DNA of 33,034 bases from Azospirillum sp. TSO22-1 (GTDB lineage: Bacteria; Pseudomonadota; Alphaproteobacteria; Azospirillales; Azospirillaceae): positions 1-33,034 of the forward strand of contig NZ_LGQZ01000129.1 in the NCBI RefSeq assembly GCF_003116015.1, written 5' to 3'. The notes beneath the pieces are model-generated. The model was given only the letters and a program-made list of their open reading frames with translations, was not told the DNA's origin and did no database searches. The stretch's first letter is position 1. Every line of letters starts with the position of its first letter. The position numbers were made by a program, and so were the translations under genes. Below, one piece after another: positions 1-7,939 of the stretch.

Positions 1-29
1 CGCCCGGGCCCCCCCCGCCGTTGATCGCG

Positions 30-194
30 TCAGTGGGACAGCCGTTCGATCTCTTCCTTGAGGTGCAGCTTTTCCGCCTTCATGCGCGAAACGGCGACGT
101 TGTCGTAGCTGTGGTGGGCCTCCTCCTCGCGGATGCGCGTGTCCAGCTCGGCGTGGCGCTGGCGGAGCGTGGCGATGTGGGATTCCTTGTTCAT
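30..194 (-). CDS. Small DUF465 (YdcH-like) family protein, 54 aa
   Basis: This short gene encodes a highly charged, helical protein that starts MNKESHIATLRQRH and ends EIERLSH. The pattern of an N-terminal helix, a central charged turn (about residues 22-32) and a second helix with MKAEKLHLKEEI fits the DUF465/YdcH family of small helical-hairpin proteins. Their function is unknown, and 50-75 aa is their usual size. The ATG at 194 is preceded on the minus strand by a G-rich ribosome site (AGGGGGA) at good spacing. It is transcribed away from the lipoprotein gene at 356. The family assignment is from pattern recognition only. Confidence 0.8.
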   Translation of the reverse strand: MNKESHIATLRQRHAELDTRIREEEAHHSYDNVAVSRMKAEKLHLKEEIERLSH

Positions 195-355
195 GGGACT
201 GTCCCCCTGTTTGGCTGGAAGGCAAGGCGATCAGCGGGTGCCAGCGACAGAGTCTGCATTCTTGGGCGGTTCCGCCGCCTGACCGGAGCAACCGCCGCGC
301 TGCGGCGTTTCCCGGTCCGGAGAACCATTATGCTCCTGTTTGATCGGAGGGCGAC

Positions 356-859
356 GTGAAATTTCGCATGGGTCATTTGGCCGCTGTCGTGGCGGCAACC
401 GCGCTGGCGGGTTGCCAGTTCCCCGGCTTCGCCACGCAGCAGGCGGCGCTGCCCGCCCCGCCACCCAAGCGTGCCGAGCCGCCGGCTGCGCGCGGCATCT
501 GGATCGTCGGCAGCCGGTCGGTCGAGCCGCGCGTCCGCGCGGTGTCCGCGACGTACGAGGGGACGCCCGACACCAGGCCGAACCTGACCGCCGAGGGCAC
601 CGCGTCGGGCCTGCGCGCGCTGTGCGCCGGCACCGGGGTGGAGCATCCGGACATGGCGCTCGCCGACCGCGCCATCCGCGCCGAGGAGCTGCGGCGCTGC
701 GCCGCCAAGGGGATCACGCTGACCGAGTACGCGCTGGGCCCGAAGCAGTTCGCCTACGTGAAGGACGCGCATGTGGTGGCCATCCCCGGCGTGCGCGACT
801 TCGTCGGCAGCTGGGGGCTGCAAGGCAGGCCGGTGAGCCCGGCCACCCAGCCGAGCTAG
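356..859 (+). CDS. Small secreted lipoprotein, hypothetical, 167 aa
   Basis: The start is a GTG at 356, preceded by GGAGG at 346-350. The N-terminus is a lipoprotein signal: a basic start, a hydrophobic stretch (residues 8-18) and the lipobox LAGC with the acylated cysteine at position 20. The residue after the cysteine is Gln, so outer-membrane sorting is likely. After a Pro/Ala-rich linker (residues 33-48) there is a compact domain of about 110 residues with two cysteines (in the LCAGTG and RRCAAKG stretches) that could form a disulfide. I do not recognise the domain. There is no close neighbour in the same direction until 943, so it is probably monocistronic. Confidence 0.8.
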   Translation: MKFRMGHLAAVVAATALAGCQFPGFATQQAALPAPPPKRAEPPAARGIWIVGSRSVEPRVRAVSATYEGTPDTRPNLTAEGTASGLRALCAGTGVEHPDMALADRAIRAEELRRCAAKGITLTEYALGPKQFAYVKDAHVVAIPGVRDFVGSWGLQGRPVSPATQPS

Positions 860-942
860 GCCCAAGCGGGGATGGGGGTAAGGCGCTCAGGTGGATTGGC
901 GGCGGCGCGCCGGATGCCACTTCCTATTGAAGGAGGTGGCTC

Positions 943-1284
943 ATGGACGACGAAGCCGCACTCCGCAGCGCGCTGCGCGCCGTGGATTACCTGCTCGGGC
1001 ACATCGGCGACGATCCCGCGGTCCTGGCCGCGGCGGTGCGGCGGATGGCGGAGGTGGCCCGGCTGCTGGCGGCCGGCGGTCCCGGCGGAAGCGACGCCGC
1101 CGGCGCGGTGAGCGCCGCCGTCTCGATGGCGCTGGCGGCGGGCGCCGACCGGACGCTGGCCGCCGCCCGGCTGCGGCTGGGCTGGATGGCGGCGGTGCGC
1201 TCGCTGGCCCGGCGCACCGGCCTGCACGCGGTTCCCGGCCTCCCCGCCGATATTTCCCTCCCGCGGCCGGGCGGCGACGGGTAG
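943..1284 (+). CDS. Hypothetical protein, 113 aa, Ala-rich helical
   Basis: An ATG at 943 sits six bases after a near-consensus ribosome site (AGGAGGT, 931-937), which supports a real gene. The product is rich in alanine, arginine and leucine and should be almost entirely helical. It has a glycine-rich turn near residues 65-70 and a proline/glycine tail. No signal peptide, cysteine motif or recognisable domain is visible. It ends 30 bp before queC in the same direction and may be cotranscribed with it. I do not recognise it. Confidence 0.65.
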   Translation: MDDEAALRSALRAVDYLLGHIGDDPAVLAAAVRRMAEVARLLAAGGPGGSDAAGAVSAAVSMALAAGADRTLAAARLRLGWMAAVRSLARRTGLHAVPGLPADISLPRPGGDG

Positions 1285-1314
1285 GGTGGCGCGTCGTCAG
1301 CGAGGGGGCGTGCC

Positions 1315-2052
1315 GTGGCGGAGCAGGGTGGAGCGTTGGTGCTGTTTTCCGGCGGGCAGGATTCCACCGTCTGCCTCGCCTGGGCGCTGGACCGCTACCA
1401 GCGGGTGGAGACGGTCGGCTTCGACTACGGCCAGCGCCACGCCGTCGAGCTGGACTGCCGCGGCGGCGTGCGCACGCGGCTGGCGGCGGAGAACCCGGCC
1501 TGGGCGCCGCGTCTCGGCGACGATCACACGGTGGACCTGCGTGGCCTGTCCGCCATCAGCGACACGGCGCTGACCCGCGAGGCGGAGATCCGCATGACCG
1601 CCGAGGGGCTGCCGAACACCTTCGTGCCCGGTCGCAACCTGATCTTCCTGGCCTACGCCGCGGCGCTGGCCTACCGGCGCGGGCTGACGCACATCGTCGG
1701 CGGCATGTGCGAGACCGACTATTCCGGCTATCCCGACTGCCGCGACGACACCATCAAGGCCATGCAGGTGGCGTTGAACCTCGGCATGGACCGCCGCTTC
1801 GTGCTGCACACGCCGCTGATGTGGCTGGACAAGGCCGAGACCTGGGAGCTGGCCGAGCGGCTGGGCGGTGCGCCGTTCGTGGACCTCGTGGTCGAGGAAA
1901 CGCATACCTGCTATCTCGGCGACCGCTCGCGGCGGCACGCCTGGGGCTACGGCTGCGGCGCCTGCCCGGCGTGCGATCTGCGCGCCAGGGGCTGGGAGCG
2001 CTACGCCGCGGCCCGCTCGCCGTCCTCCGCCGCCGGCCGCACGTCCTCGTAG
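1315..2052 (+). CDS. queC: 7-cyano-7-deazaguanine synthase QueC, 245 aa
   Basis: QueC converts 7-carboxy-7-deazaguanine to preQ0 with ATP and ammonia, in the cytoplasmic route to queuosine in tRNA. The PP-loop ATP motif SGGQDS is at residues 12-17, followed by the family sequence GFDYGQRHAVEL (residues 35-46). The zinc site is complete: Cys199, then Cys214, Cys217 and Cys220 in GYGCGACPAC. The start is a GTG with GAGGGGG at 1302-1308 upstream. At 245 aa it is slightly longer than E. coli QueC (231 aa). The extra Ser/Ala-rich tail lies in the 52 bp that overlap the convergent gene at 2001-2447. No queD, queE or queF is nearby, so the pathway genes are dispersed. Confidence 0.95.
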   Translation: MAEQGGALVLFSGGQDSTVCLAWALDRYQRVETVGFDYGQRHAVELDCRGGVRTRLAAENPAWAPRLGDDHTVDLRGLSAISDTALTREAEIRMTAEGLPNTFVPGRNLIFLAYAAALAYRRGLTHIVGGMCETDYSGYPDCRDDTIKAMQVALNLGMDRRFVLHTPLMWLDKAETWELAERLGGAPFVDLVVEETHTCYLGDRSRRHAWGYGCGACPACDLRARGWERYAAARSPSSAAGRTSS

Positions 2053-2447
2053 GGAATGGCGCGGAAGCGCGGGCCGGGGCCGGAACGCGCGTGGCCGAGC
2101 GCCTCGCTGAACACCCGGTACTTGCCGTGCACGAGGTCGATGCCGACGATCTCGCCCTCCACCTCGACGCGGTTCCAGGCGCGGTCGTTGGTCACCACGC
2201 GAATCGCCGCGCCGTAGGCCAGCTCCGGCTGGATCCCATGGTGCGCCACCCAGGCGGCGACCAGCCGGTCGTGCGCCCGCAGCCGCTCGACGGTGACGTC
2301 CTCGGGCGCGCCGCCGCGTTGCCCCAGCGCCTGGGCGGCCATGTCGCGGACGATGGGCAGCCCCAGGGACGGGCGCCGACGGGGCGTGGTCTTCGTGGCG
2401 ACGAAACGGGCGGGATCGGGGAGAGCGTGCAGGCGCGGGGCGTCCAT
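2001..2447 (-). CDS. Hypothetical protein, 148 aa
   Basis: I chose the ATG at 2447 because AGGAGG lies seven bases upstream on the minus strand. An in-frame ATG at 2480 has no such site. The product has a basic N-terminal third (a KTTPRRR stretch) and a middle helical part. A beta-rich region (AIRVVTNDRAWNRVEVEGEIVGID) is followed by HGKYRVFSEALGHA. No signal peptide or membrane segment is visible. I do not recognise the family. Its last 17 codons overlap the 3' end of queC on the other strand, which is unusual for two genes with otherwise independent promoters. Confidence 0.6.
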   Translation of the reverse strand: MDAPRLHALPDPARFVATKTTPRRRPSLGLPIVRDMAAQALGQRGGAPEDVTVERLRAHDRLVAAWVAHHGIQPELAYGAAIRVVTNDRAWNRVEVEGEIVGIDLVHGKYRVFSEALGHARSGPGPRFRAIPYEDVRPAAEDGERAAA

Positions 2448-2809
2448 GCCGGGGCCTCCTGTGTTGCGGAACCATGACATCTCGCCCGCACTACGCGCCC
2501 AATATGGTTAACGAGAGGTGACCTCCCACATACGCCCTTGCCTTGCGCGCCGTAAGGGACTAATTGAGTGCGCCATAAGGCGCCCCCGTGTTGGTCACAG
2601 TGGCGCGAGGACCGTCGTCTGTGATAGAAGGCGGCCCGGAATTGGGATCAACCGCGACGGAACGTCCGGGCGTGAGAACGCGCGGGTGTTTCGCCTAACG
2701 TTCATTGTGCCTTAACCGAACACCCGTAAAACCCCAAACCACCCGCCGGAGCGGACGGCCTGATCGTCGTAGCTTCGCGTACAGGTTTACACCGTAACGG
2801 ACCCGCCAC
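2448..2809. promoter_or_regulatory. 362-bp promoter and leader region before the EF-G gene
   Basis: No gene is visible here. A possible sigma70 promoter for EF-G is TTGCCT (2538-2543), a 17-bp spacer and TAATTG (2561-2566). It would give a leader of about 240 nt. The leader contains a small perfect hairpin (GCGCC-ATAA-GGCGC, about 2570-2583). It also contains a longer-range pairing, CGGGTGTT (2683-2690) with AACACCCG (2719-2726). The ribosome site just before the EF-G ATG is weak (ACGGA, about 2796-2800). The promoter and structures are read by eye; any regulatory role is inference. Confidence 0.45.
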
Positions 2810-4957
2810 ATGCCGCGCCAAACGCCTCTCGCTGACATCCGCAACATCGGCATCATTGCCCACGTCGACGCTGGCAAGACCACGACGACCGAGCGGATCC
2901 TGTACTACACCGGCCGTAAGCACACGATCATCGACGTGCACGAGACGAAGGATCTCAAGACGTCGACCACGACCGACTACCTGGAGCAGGAGCAGAAGCG
3001 CGGCATCACGATTCAGTCGGCCGCCGTCTCCGCGTTCTGGCGCGACAAGAAGATCAACGTCATCGACACCCCGGGCCACGTCGACTTCACCATCGAGGTG
3101 AACCGTTCGCTGCGCGTGCTCGACGGCGCGGTCGTGGTGTTCGACGGCGTCGCCGGCGTGGAGCCGCAGTCGGAGACCAACTGGCGCCTGGCGGACAACT
3201 ACAACGTGCCGCGCCTGTGCTACGTCAACAAGATGGACCGCTCCGGCGCCAACTTCACGCGCTGCGTCGGCATGATCCGCGACCGCCTGGGCGCGCGTCC
3301 GCTGTGCGTGCAGGTTCCGCTGGGCTCGGAAGACAACTTCCGCGGCATGGTCGACCTCGTCGAGATGAAGGCCTACGTCTGGTTCTCCGACGACAAGGAC
3401 GCCAAGCCGGAGGTCTGGGAGATCAGCGAGGACGACCTGATCGCCAAGCTGAACATCACGGTCAAGGAAGACCTCGACAACATCGCCAGCATCCGGGCAC
3501 TGCGCACCGAGCTGGTCGACACCTGCCTGGAGCAGGACGAGGTCGCCATGGAAGCCTACCTGGAGTCGGGTGAGGAGCCGTCGGCCGACACCCTGCGCAC
3601 CTGCCTGCGCCGGGGCACCCTGGTCGGCGCCTTCACCCCGGTCCTGTGCGGTTCGTCCTACAAGAACAAGGGCGTGACCCAGGTGCTGGACGCGGTCGTC
3701 GATTACCTGCCGGCCCCGACCGACGTCCCGGCCATCAACACCGTGGACGAGGACGGCAACGCGAACGGCACGCGTGACAGCTCGGACGAGGCCCCGTTCT
3801 CGGCGCTGGCCTTCAAGGTCATCAACGACACCTACGGCTCGCTGACCTTCGTGCGCGTCTACTCGGGCGTGCTGACCAAGGGCATGTCGATCCTCAACAC
3901 CACCCGCGGCAAGCGCGAGAAGATCGGCCGCATGGTCGAGATGTTCGCCAAGGAGCCGCACCCGCTGGAAGAGGCCCGCGCCGGCGACATCGTCGCGCTC
4001 GTCTCGCTGTCCGAGACCGAGACGGGCGACACCCTGTCCGACGCCTCGGCCCCGGTGATCCTGGAGCGCATGCGCTTCCCCGAGCCCGTCATCAGCGTCT
4101 CGGTCGAGCCGAAGAGCAAGGGCGAGCAGGAGAAGTTCTCGATCGCGCTGGGCAAGATGGTCCGCGCCGATCCGTCGCTCCGCCTGGAGACCGACCGTGA
4201 GACCGGCCAGACCATCCTGCGCGGCATGGGCGAGCTGCACCTCGAGGTGACGCTGGACCGCATGCGCACGGAGTTCGGCGTGGAAGGCAACATGGGCAAG
4301 CCCCAGGTCGCCTACCGCGAGACGATCACCAAGCCGGTCGAGTACACCTACACCCACAAGAAGCAGACCGGCGGTTCGGGCCAGTTCGCCGAGGTGAAGA
4401 TCATCTTCGAGCCGCGCGAGCGTGGCGAGGGCTTCGAGTTCAAGGACGAGACGGTCGGCGGCACCGTGCCGCGCGAGTACGTGCCGTCCGTGGGCAAGGG
4501 CCTGGAGGTGCAGAAGGAAGAGGGCGTCATGGCCGGGTACCCGACCGTGGACTTCCGCGCCCGCCTGGTGGACGGCAAGTACCACGACGTCGACTCGAAC
4601 GCGCTGACGTTCGAAATCGCCGCCAAGGCCTGCTTCCGCGAGGGCCTGAAGCTGGCCGGCCCGATCCTGCTCGAGCCGGTGATGAAGGTCGAGGTCGTGA
4701 CGCCGGAGGATTACCTCGGCGACGTGATCGGCGACATCAACCGCCGCCGCGGCATGGTCAACGGCCAGCTGGAGCGTGGCGCGAACATCGCCGTGGAGGC
4801 CCACGTGCCGCTGAACGAGATGTTCGGCTACATCGGCCAGCTGCGCGGCATGACCTCGGGCCGTGCGAGCTACACCATGGAGTTCAGCCACTACGAGCCG
4901 GTGCCGCGCAACGTCGCCGACGAGATCGTGGCCGGCCGCAACGCCAAGGCCGCCTGA
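2810..4957 (+). CDS. fusA: Translation elongation factor G (EF-G), 715 aa
   Basis: EF-G is the GTPase that moves tRNA and mRNA through the ribosome. The GTPase motifs are intact: G1 AHVDAGKTT (residues 17-25), switch I RGIT (64-67), G3 DTPGH (86-90), G4 NKMD (140-143) and a G5-like GSSYKNKG. Domain IV carries the tip sequence HKKQTGGSGQF, and the C-terminal domain has the usual GYIGQLRGMTSGRASYTMEF stretch, so a full five-domain translocase is encoded. Codon use is strongly biased toward a few G/C-ending codons, as in highly expressed genes. Two features are odd. It is not next to rpsL, rpsG or tuf. The switch I region reads TSTTTDYLEQEQKRGITIQS instead of the usual ATMDWMEQEQERGITITS. It may be a second EF-G or the organism's relocated main copy. 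Confidence 0.92.
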   Translation: MPRQTPLADIRNIGIIAHVDAGKTTTTERILYYTGRKHTIIDVHETKDLKTSTTTDYLEQEQKRGITIQSAAVSAFWRDKKINVIDTPGHVDFTIEVNRSLRVLDGAVVVFDGVAGVEPQSETNWRLADNYNVPRLCYVNKMDRSGANFTRCVGMIRDRLGARPLCVQVPLGSEDNFRGMVDLVEMKAYVWFSDDKDAKPEVWEISEDDLIAKLNITVKEDLDNIASIRALRTELVDTCLEQDEVAMEAYLESGEEPSADTLRTCLRRGTLVGAFTPVLCGSSYKNKGVTQVLDAVVDYLPAPTDVPAINTVDEDGNANGTRDSSDEAPFSALAFKVINDTYGSLTFVRVYSGVLTKGMSILNTTRGKREKIGRMVEMFAKEPHPLEEARAGDIVALVSLSETETGDTLSDASAPVILERMRFPEPVISVSVEPKSKGEQEKFSIALGKMVRADPSLRLETDRETGQTILRGMGELHLEVTLDRMRTEFGVEGNMGKPQVAYRETITKPVEYTYTHKKQTGGSGQFAEVKIIFEPRERGEGFEFKDETVGGTVPREYVPSVGKGLEVQKEEGVMAGYPTVDFRARLVDGKYHDVDSNALTFEIAAKACFREGLKLAGPILLEPVMKVEVVTPEDYLGDVIGDINRRRGMVNGQLERGANIAVEAHVPLNEMFGYIGQLRGMTSGRASYTMEFSHYEPVPRNVADEIVAGRNAKAA

Positions 4958-4984
4958 TCTCCTGGTATCGCGTTCGTGAAGACG

Positions 4985-5020
4985 ACGGCCGGCGGAGCGA
5001 TCCGCCGGCCGTTTCTTTTT
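4985..5020 (+). terminator. Strong intrinsic terminator after EF-G
   Basis: A perfect 12-bp stem (4985-4996 with 5001-5012) closes a GCGA tetraloop and is followed by a T-rich run (TTTCTTTTT, 5012-5020). This is a classic rho-independent terminator, 28 bp after the EF-G stop codon. Confidence 0.92.
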
Positions 5021-5043
5021 GTGCTATACAGGGCGCACAAAAG
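5016..5043. promoter_or_regulatory. Inverted repeat in front of the dehydratase gene
   Basis: Perfect 9-bp arms TTTTTGTGC (5016-5024) and GCACAAAAA (5035-5043) flank a 10-bp centre that contains TATACA (5025-5030), a good -10 hexamer. The left arm shares its T-run with the EF-G terminator. The arrangement looks like an operator covering a promoter for the gene at 5065, but no clear -35 is visible because the terminator stem occupies that place. Confidence 0.45.
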
Positions 5044-5064
5044 CACAGGGGTTGGGGAGACACC

Positions 5065-6054
5065 ATGAGCACCGACGCGCTCGCGATCCGTTTCGCCGAC
5101 GTCGAAGCGGCGTCCAAACGTCTGGCCGGCAAGGCGGCGGTGACGCCGCTGCTGGAGAACCGCCAGCTCAACGACCATGTCGGCGGGCGCGTGCTGATCA
5201 AGCCGGAGATCCTCCAGGTCAGCGGCTCGTTCAAGTTCCGCGGTGCCTACAACCGACTGAGCCAGCTCGACGAGGCGCAGCGGCGCGCCGGGGTGGTGGC
5301 GTGGTCGTCGGGCAACCACGCGCAGGGCGTGGCGGCGGCGGCGCAGATGCTCGGCATCCCCGCCACCATCGTCATGCCCGAGGACGCGCCGGCGCTGAAG
5401 ATCGAGAACACCCGCGGCTACGGCGCCGAGGTGGTGCTGTACGACCGCTGGCGGGAGAGCCGCGAGGGCATCGCCGCCGCCATCGCCGGGGAGCGGGGCG
5501 CCGTGCCGGTGCCTCCCTTCGACGATCCGCACATCATCGCCGGGCAGGGAACCGCCGGGCTGGAACTCGCCTGTCAGGCGCGTGAGTTGGGGGCGACGCT
5601 CGACGTGGTGCTGGCACCGTGCAGCGGCGGCGGGCTGGTCGGCGGCGTCGCCACCGCGGTGAAGCACCTTTCGCCACGGACCGAAATCTACAGCGCCGAG
5701 CCAGCCGGGCTGGACGACCTCGCGCGCTCGCTGCGGGCCGGCGAGCGGGTGCGCAACGACCCGGAGGCACGCTCCTTCTGCGACGCGCTGATGGCGCCGA
5801 CGCCGGGCGAGCTGACCTTCCCGATCCACCGGGCGTTGCTGTCCGGCGGCCTGGCGGTGACCGACGACGAGGCGGCGGCGGCGATGGCCTACGCCTTCAC
5901 CGTGCTGAAGCTGGTGGTCGAGCCGGGCGGCGCCGTGGCGCTGGCCGCCGTGCTCAGCGGCAAGCTGCCGACCGCCGGCCGCACTATCGGCGTGGTGCTG
6001 AGCGGCGGGAACGTGGATCCGGCGCTGTACGCGGGGGTTCTGGGGCGCCAATAG
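5065..6054 (+). CDS. Threonine/serine dehydratase-like PLP enzyme, 329 aa
   Basis: This is a fold-type II PLP enzyme of the threonine dehydratase/serine racemase family. The PLP lysine is Lys57 in GSFKFRGA, the substrate loop SSGNHAQG is at 81-88, the phosphate-binding loop is CSGGGL (about 184-189), and VLSGGNVD closes the C-terminus. There is no C-terminal ACT-type regulatory domain, so it resembles catabolic enzymes (threonine or serine deaminase, hydroxyaspartate ammonia-lyase, serine racemase) rather than biosynthetic IlvA. The sequence alone does not settle the substrate. The ATG is preceded by TGGGGAG at 5054-5060. It is flanked by a terminator upstream and a hairpin downstream, so it is probably transcribed alone. 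Confidence 0.88.
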   Translation: MSTDALAIRFADVEAASKRLAGKAAVTPLLENRQLNDHVGGRVLIKPEILQVSGSFKFRGAYNRLSQLDEAQRRAGVVAWSSGNHAQGVAAAAQMLGIPATIVMPEDAPALKIENTRGYGAEVVLYDRWRESREGIAAAIAGERGAVPVPPFDDPHIIAGQGTAGLELACQARELGATLDVVLAPCSGGGLVGGVATAVKHLSPRTEIYSAEPAGLDDLARSLRAGERVRNDPEARSFCDALMAPTPGELTFPIHRALLSGGLAVTDDEAAAAMAYAFTVLKLVVEPGGAVALAAVLSGKLPTAGRTIGVVLSGGNVDPALYAGVLGRQ

Positions 6055-6080
6055 CCCCTCTCCCGCAAAGGGAGAGGGGC
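6054..6080. terminator. Hairpin between convergent genes
   Basis: Perfect 11-bp arms (6054-6064 and 6070-6080) of the CCCCTCTCCC type enclose a GCAAA loop. It begins on the last base of the dehydratase stop codon and lies just before the end of the minus-strand crotonase. It has no T-run. It resembles one arm of the larger palindromic repeats found elsewhere in the window and could serve as a bidirectional terminator. Confidence 0.6.
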
Positions 6081-6088
6081 TTGCAAGC

Positions 6089-6871
6089 CTACCGCTTGTG
6101 GAACACCGGCGTGCGCTTTTCGAAGAAGGCGGTGATCGCCTCGTGCGCTTCGGGGTGGTGCAGGGCCTCGACGAACTGGTCGCTCTCGCGGCCGAGCTGG
6201 GCGAGCAGGGACGTGTAGGCCTGCTCGATCAGCCGCTTGGCGCGGCCGATGGCGACCGTCGGGCCTTCGGCGAGGCGCTCGCCCCAGACCACCGCCGTGT
6301 CCAGCGCCGTGCCCTTCGCCACCACCTTGTTGACCACGCCCAGCGTGTAGAGCCGCTGCGGGTCGACGCCCCCGCCCTCGAACAGCAGTTCGGCGGCGAG
6401 CTGCGGCGGCAGCGCGCGGGCCAGCGAGCCGGAGATGCCGCCGTCCGCCGTCAGGCCGACCTTGGCGTAGGCGGCGATGAACTGCGCGTCCTCGGCCGCG
6501 ACGATCAGGTCGGACGCCAGCGCCAGCGCGAAGCCGGCGCCCGCCGCCGGTCCTTCGACCGCCGAGATCACCGGCTTCGGGCAGTCGCGCATGGCGCGGA
6601 TCCAGCCGTGGAAGCGCTCGATGCCGTTGCGGTTCTCCGAGCGCGCCTGGGTGCGGTGGTTGTAGAGCCGGCCGAGGTGGCCGCCGGAGCTGAAGGCGTC
6701 GCCGGCCCCGGTCAGCACCACCGCGCCGACCCCGGGATCCTGGACCGCCTGGTCGAAGGCGTCGCGCGCCCCGTCCATCATCTCCACGCCCAGCGCGTTG
6801 CGGCTCGTCGGGTCGTTCATGGTGAGGACCAGGACACGTCCCTTGCGTTCGACGTCGATACGGCCGGCCAT
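6089..6871 (-). CDS. Enoyl-CoA hydratase/isomerase (crotonase) family, 260 aa
   Basis: This crotonase-fold enzyme acts on acyl-CoA thioesters. The two oxyanion-hole segments are visible: FSSGGHLG (60-67) and EGPAAGAG (106-113). The usual first catalytic glutamate region is replaced by GLTADGGISGSLAR with Asp143, a pattern closer to isomerase-type members such as PaaG-like proteins than to simple enoyl-CoA hydratases. The ATG at 6871 has AGGGGAG upstream; an ATG 12 codons earlier does not. It is the third gene of a minus-strand group with the aryl-CoA ligase and the arylformamidase-like hydrolase. A role in converting ring-opened or ring-reduced aromatic CoA intermediates is therefore likely. 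The exact reaction cannot be read from the sequence. Confidence 0.88.
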   Translation of the reverse strand: MAGRIDVERKGRVLVLTMNDPTSRNALGVEMMDGARDAFDQAVQDPGVGAVVLTGAGDAFSSGGHLGRLYNHRTQARSENRNGIERFHGWIRAMRDCPKPVISAVEGPAAGAGFALALASDLIVAAEDAQFIAAYAKVGLTADGGISGSLARALPPQLAAELLFEGGGVDPQRLYTLGVVNKVVAKGTALDTAVVWGERLAEGPTVAIGRAKRLIEQAYTSLLAQLGRESDQFVEALHHPEAHEAITAFFEKRTPVFHKR

Positions 6872-6961
6872 GCGTTCGCTCCCCTGATGATTTTGGATTG
6901 GGAGCAATGATGCGCCTGTCCGGCCGCAGCGTCCAACGCGCCGTTGCCGCAGGGGGCACCG

Positions 6962-7798
6962 CTATCCCATCAGCGACTCGACCGCCCGCCACAGCTTGCC
7001 GTAGGGGGAGGCGAGGTCGTCGAGGACGTCGAAGTGGTGCCGGCCCTCGATCTCCATCAGCTTGGCCCCGGTCGCGGCGACGTACTCGGCCGACTGGCGG
7101 CGGAACTCGTCGCTCTCCGCGCCGCCGACCGCCACCGCCAGCGGCACCGGGACGGTGTGCAGGTGGCGCATCGGGCTCTGCGCCAGGATCTCGTCGCCGC
7201 TCAACTGCAGGGTGGGTTGCAGCCACGACCAGCGCAGCGGCTCCAGGTCGAACAGACCGCTGATCGGCAGCGCCGCCTTGATGATCCCGTCGGGGATGCC
7301 GTAGTCGCGCTGCCACGCCGTGCTCAGCATCCGCGCCGTCAGGTGGCCGCCGGCGGAGTGGCCGGAGACGCCGATGCGCTCGCGGTCGCCGCCGAACTCG
7401 GCGATGTTGTGCCACGTCCAAGCCAGCGCGGCGCGGCACTGGCGGACGATCTCGGTGATCGGGACGGTGGGACAGAGCGCGTAGTTGACCACCACCGTGC
7501 ACACGCCGCGCGCCACCGGTCCCTCGGCAATGAAGGAGAAGTCGCGGGCGCTGAACGACCGCCAGTAGCCGCCGTGCAGGAACACGTGCACCGGCGCGTT
7601 CGGCCGCGTCGCCGGGAAGACGTCCACGTACTCCGCCAGCGTCGGCCCGTAGGGCAGGCCGAGGCGGCAACCGAGCTTGCGCCGCGCCTCCTCGCTGCGC
7701 TGCGCCCAGCCGGCGAACCACCCCTCCACGTCCGGCACGCCCAGGCGCGGGTTGTAGGCGCGGTCGATCGCGTCCTGGCTGGTGAGGTGGCGGTACAT
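6962..7798 (-). CDS. Alpha/beta hydrolase, arylformamidase-like, 278 aa
   Basis: The HGGYW motif (residues 75-79) forms the oxyanion hole and GHSAGGH (146-152) carries the nucleophile Ser148. A C-terminal GRHHFDVLDD holds the likely catalytic histidine. HGGYW together with this length is typical of the animal/fungal-type kynurenine formamidases and related carboxylesterases. The gene lies between an aryl-CoA ligase of the 2-aminobenzoate/benzoate type and a crotonase. It could release an aromatic amine from an N-formyl or ester precursor, or act as a thioesterase that rescues CoA. The ATG at 7798 has AAGGA upstream. No signal peptide is visible, so it is probably cytoplasmic. Confidence 0.8.
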   Translation of the reverse strand: MYRHLTSQDAIDRAYNPRLGVPDVEGWFAGWAQRSEEARRKLGCRLGLPYGPTLAEYVDVFPATRPNAPVHVFLHGGYWRSFSARDFSFIAEGPVARGVCTVVVNYALCPTVPITEIVRQCRAALAWTWHNIAEFGGDRERIGVSGHSAGGHLTARMLSTAWQRDYGIPDGIIKAALPISGLFDLEPLRWSWLQPTLQLSGDEILAQSPMRHLHTVPVPLAVAVGGAESDEFRRQSAEYVAATGAKLMEIEGRHHFDVLDDLASPYGKLWRAVESLMG

Positions 7799-7814
7799 GG
7801 AGGTCCTTCTCAGA

Positions 7815-7932
7815 CCCTCCCTCGCCTCCGGTGGGGGAGGGAGGGGCCCGCGAAGCGGGAGGGTGGGGGCGACGGCTTCTCGGGGAGGCCGATGCCCCCA
7901 CCCTACCTCCCCCGCCGGAGGCGGGGGAGGGG
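7815..7932. repeat. GC-rich palindromic intergenic repeat (copy A)
   Basis: This is a nested palindrome of about 118 bp. It has hairpins at both ends (CCTCCC...GGGAGG and CCTCCCCCGCC...GGCGGGGGAGG) and a central stem AGGGTGGGGGC / GCCCCCACCCT. The layout and much of the sequence match the repeat at 25687-25810, and it is related to those at 13212-13345 and 30894-31024. It fills the gap between ligase and hydrolase genes that seem to be in one operon. Confidence 0.8.
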
Positions 7933-7939
7933 ATTTCCA

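Noticed and set aside
1285..1314. A preQ1 riboswitch before queC
   Set aside because: Only 30 bp separate queC from the upstream gene and no pseudoknot-like leader with an A-rich tail is visible.
2702..4891. A 729-codon open frame antisense to EF-G
   Set aside because: The sense strand encodes a complete EF-G with all motifs. The antisense frame is His/Leu/Val/Asp-rich without domains, a mirror of the biased EF-G codons.
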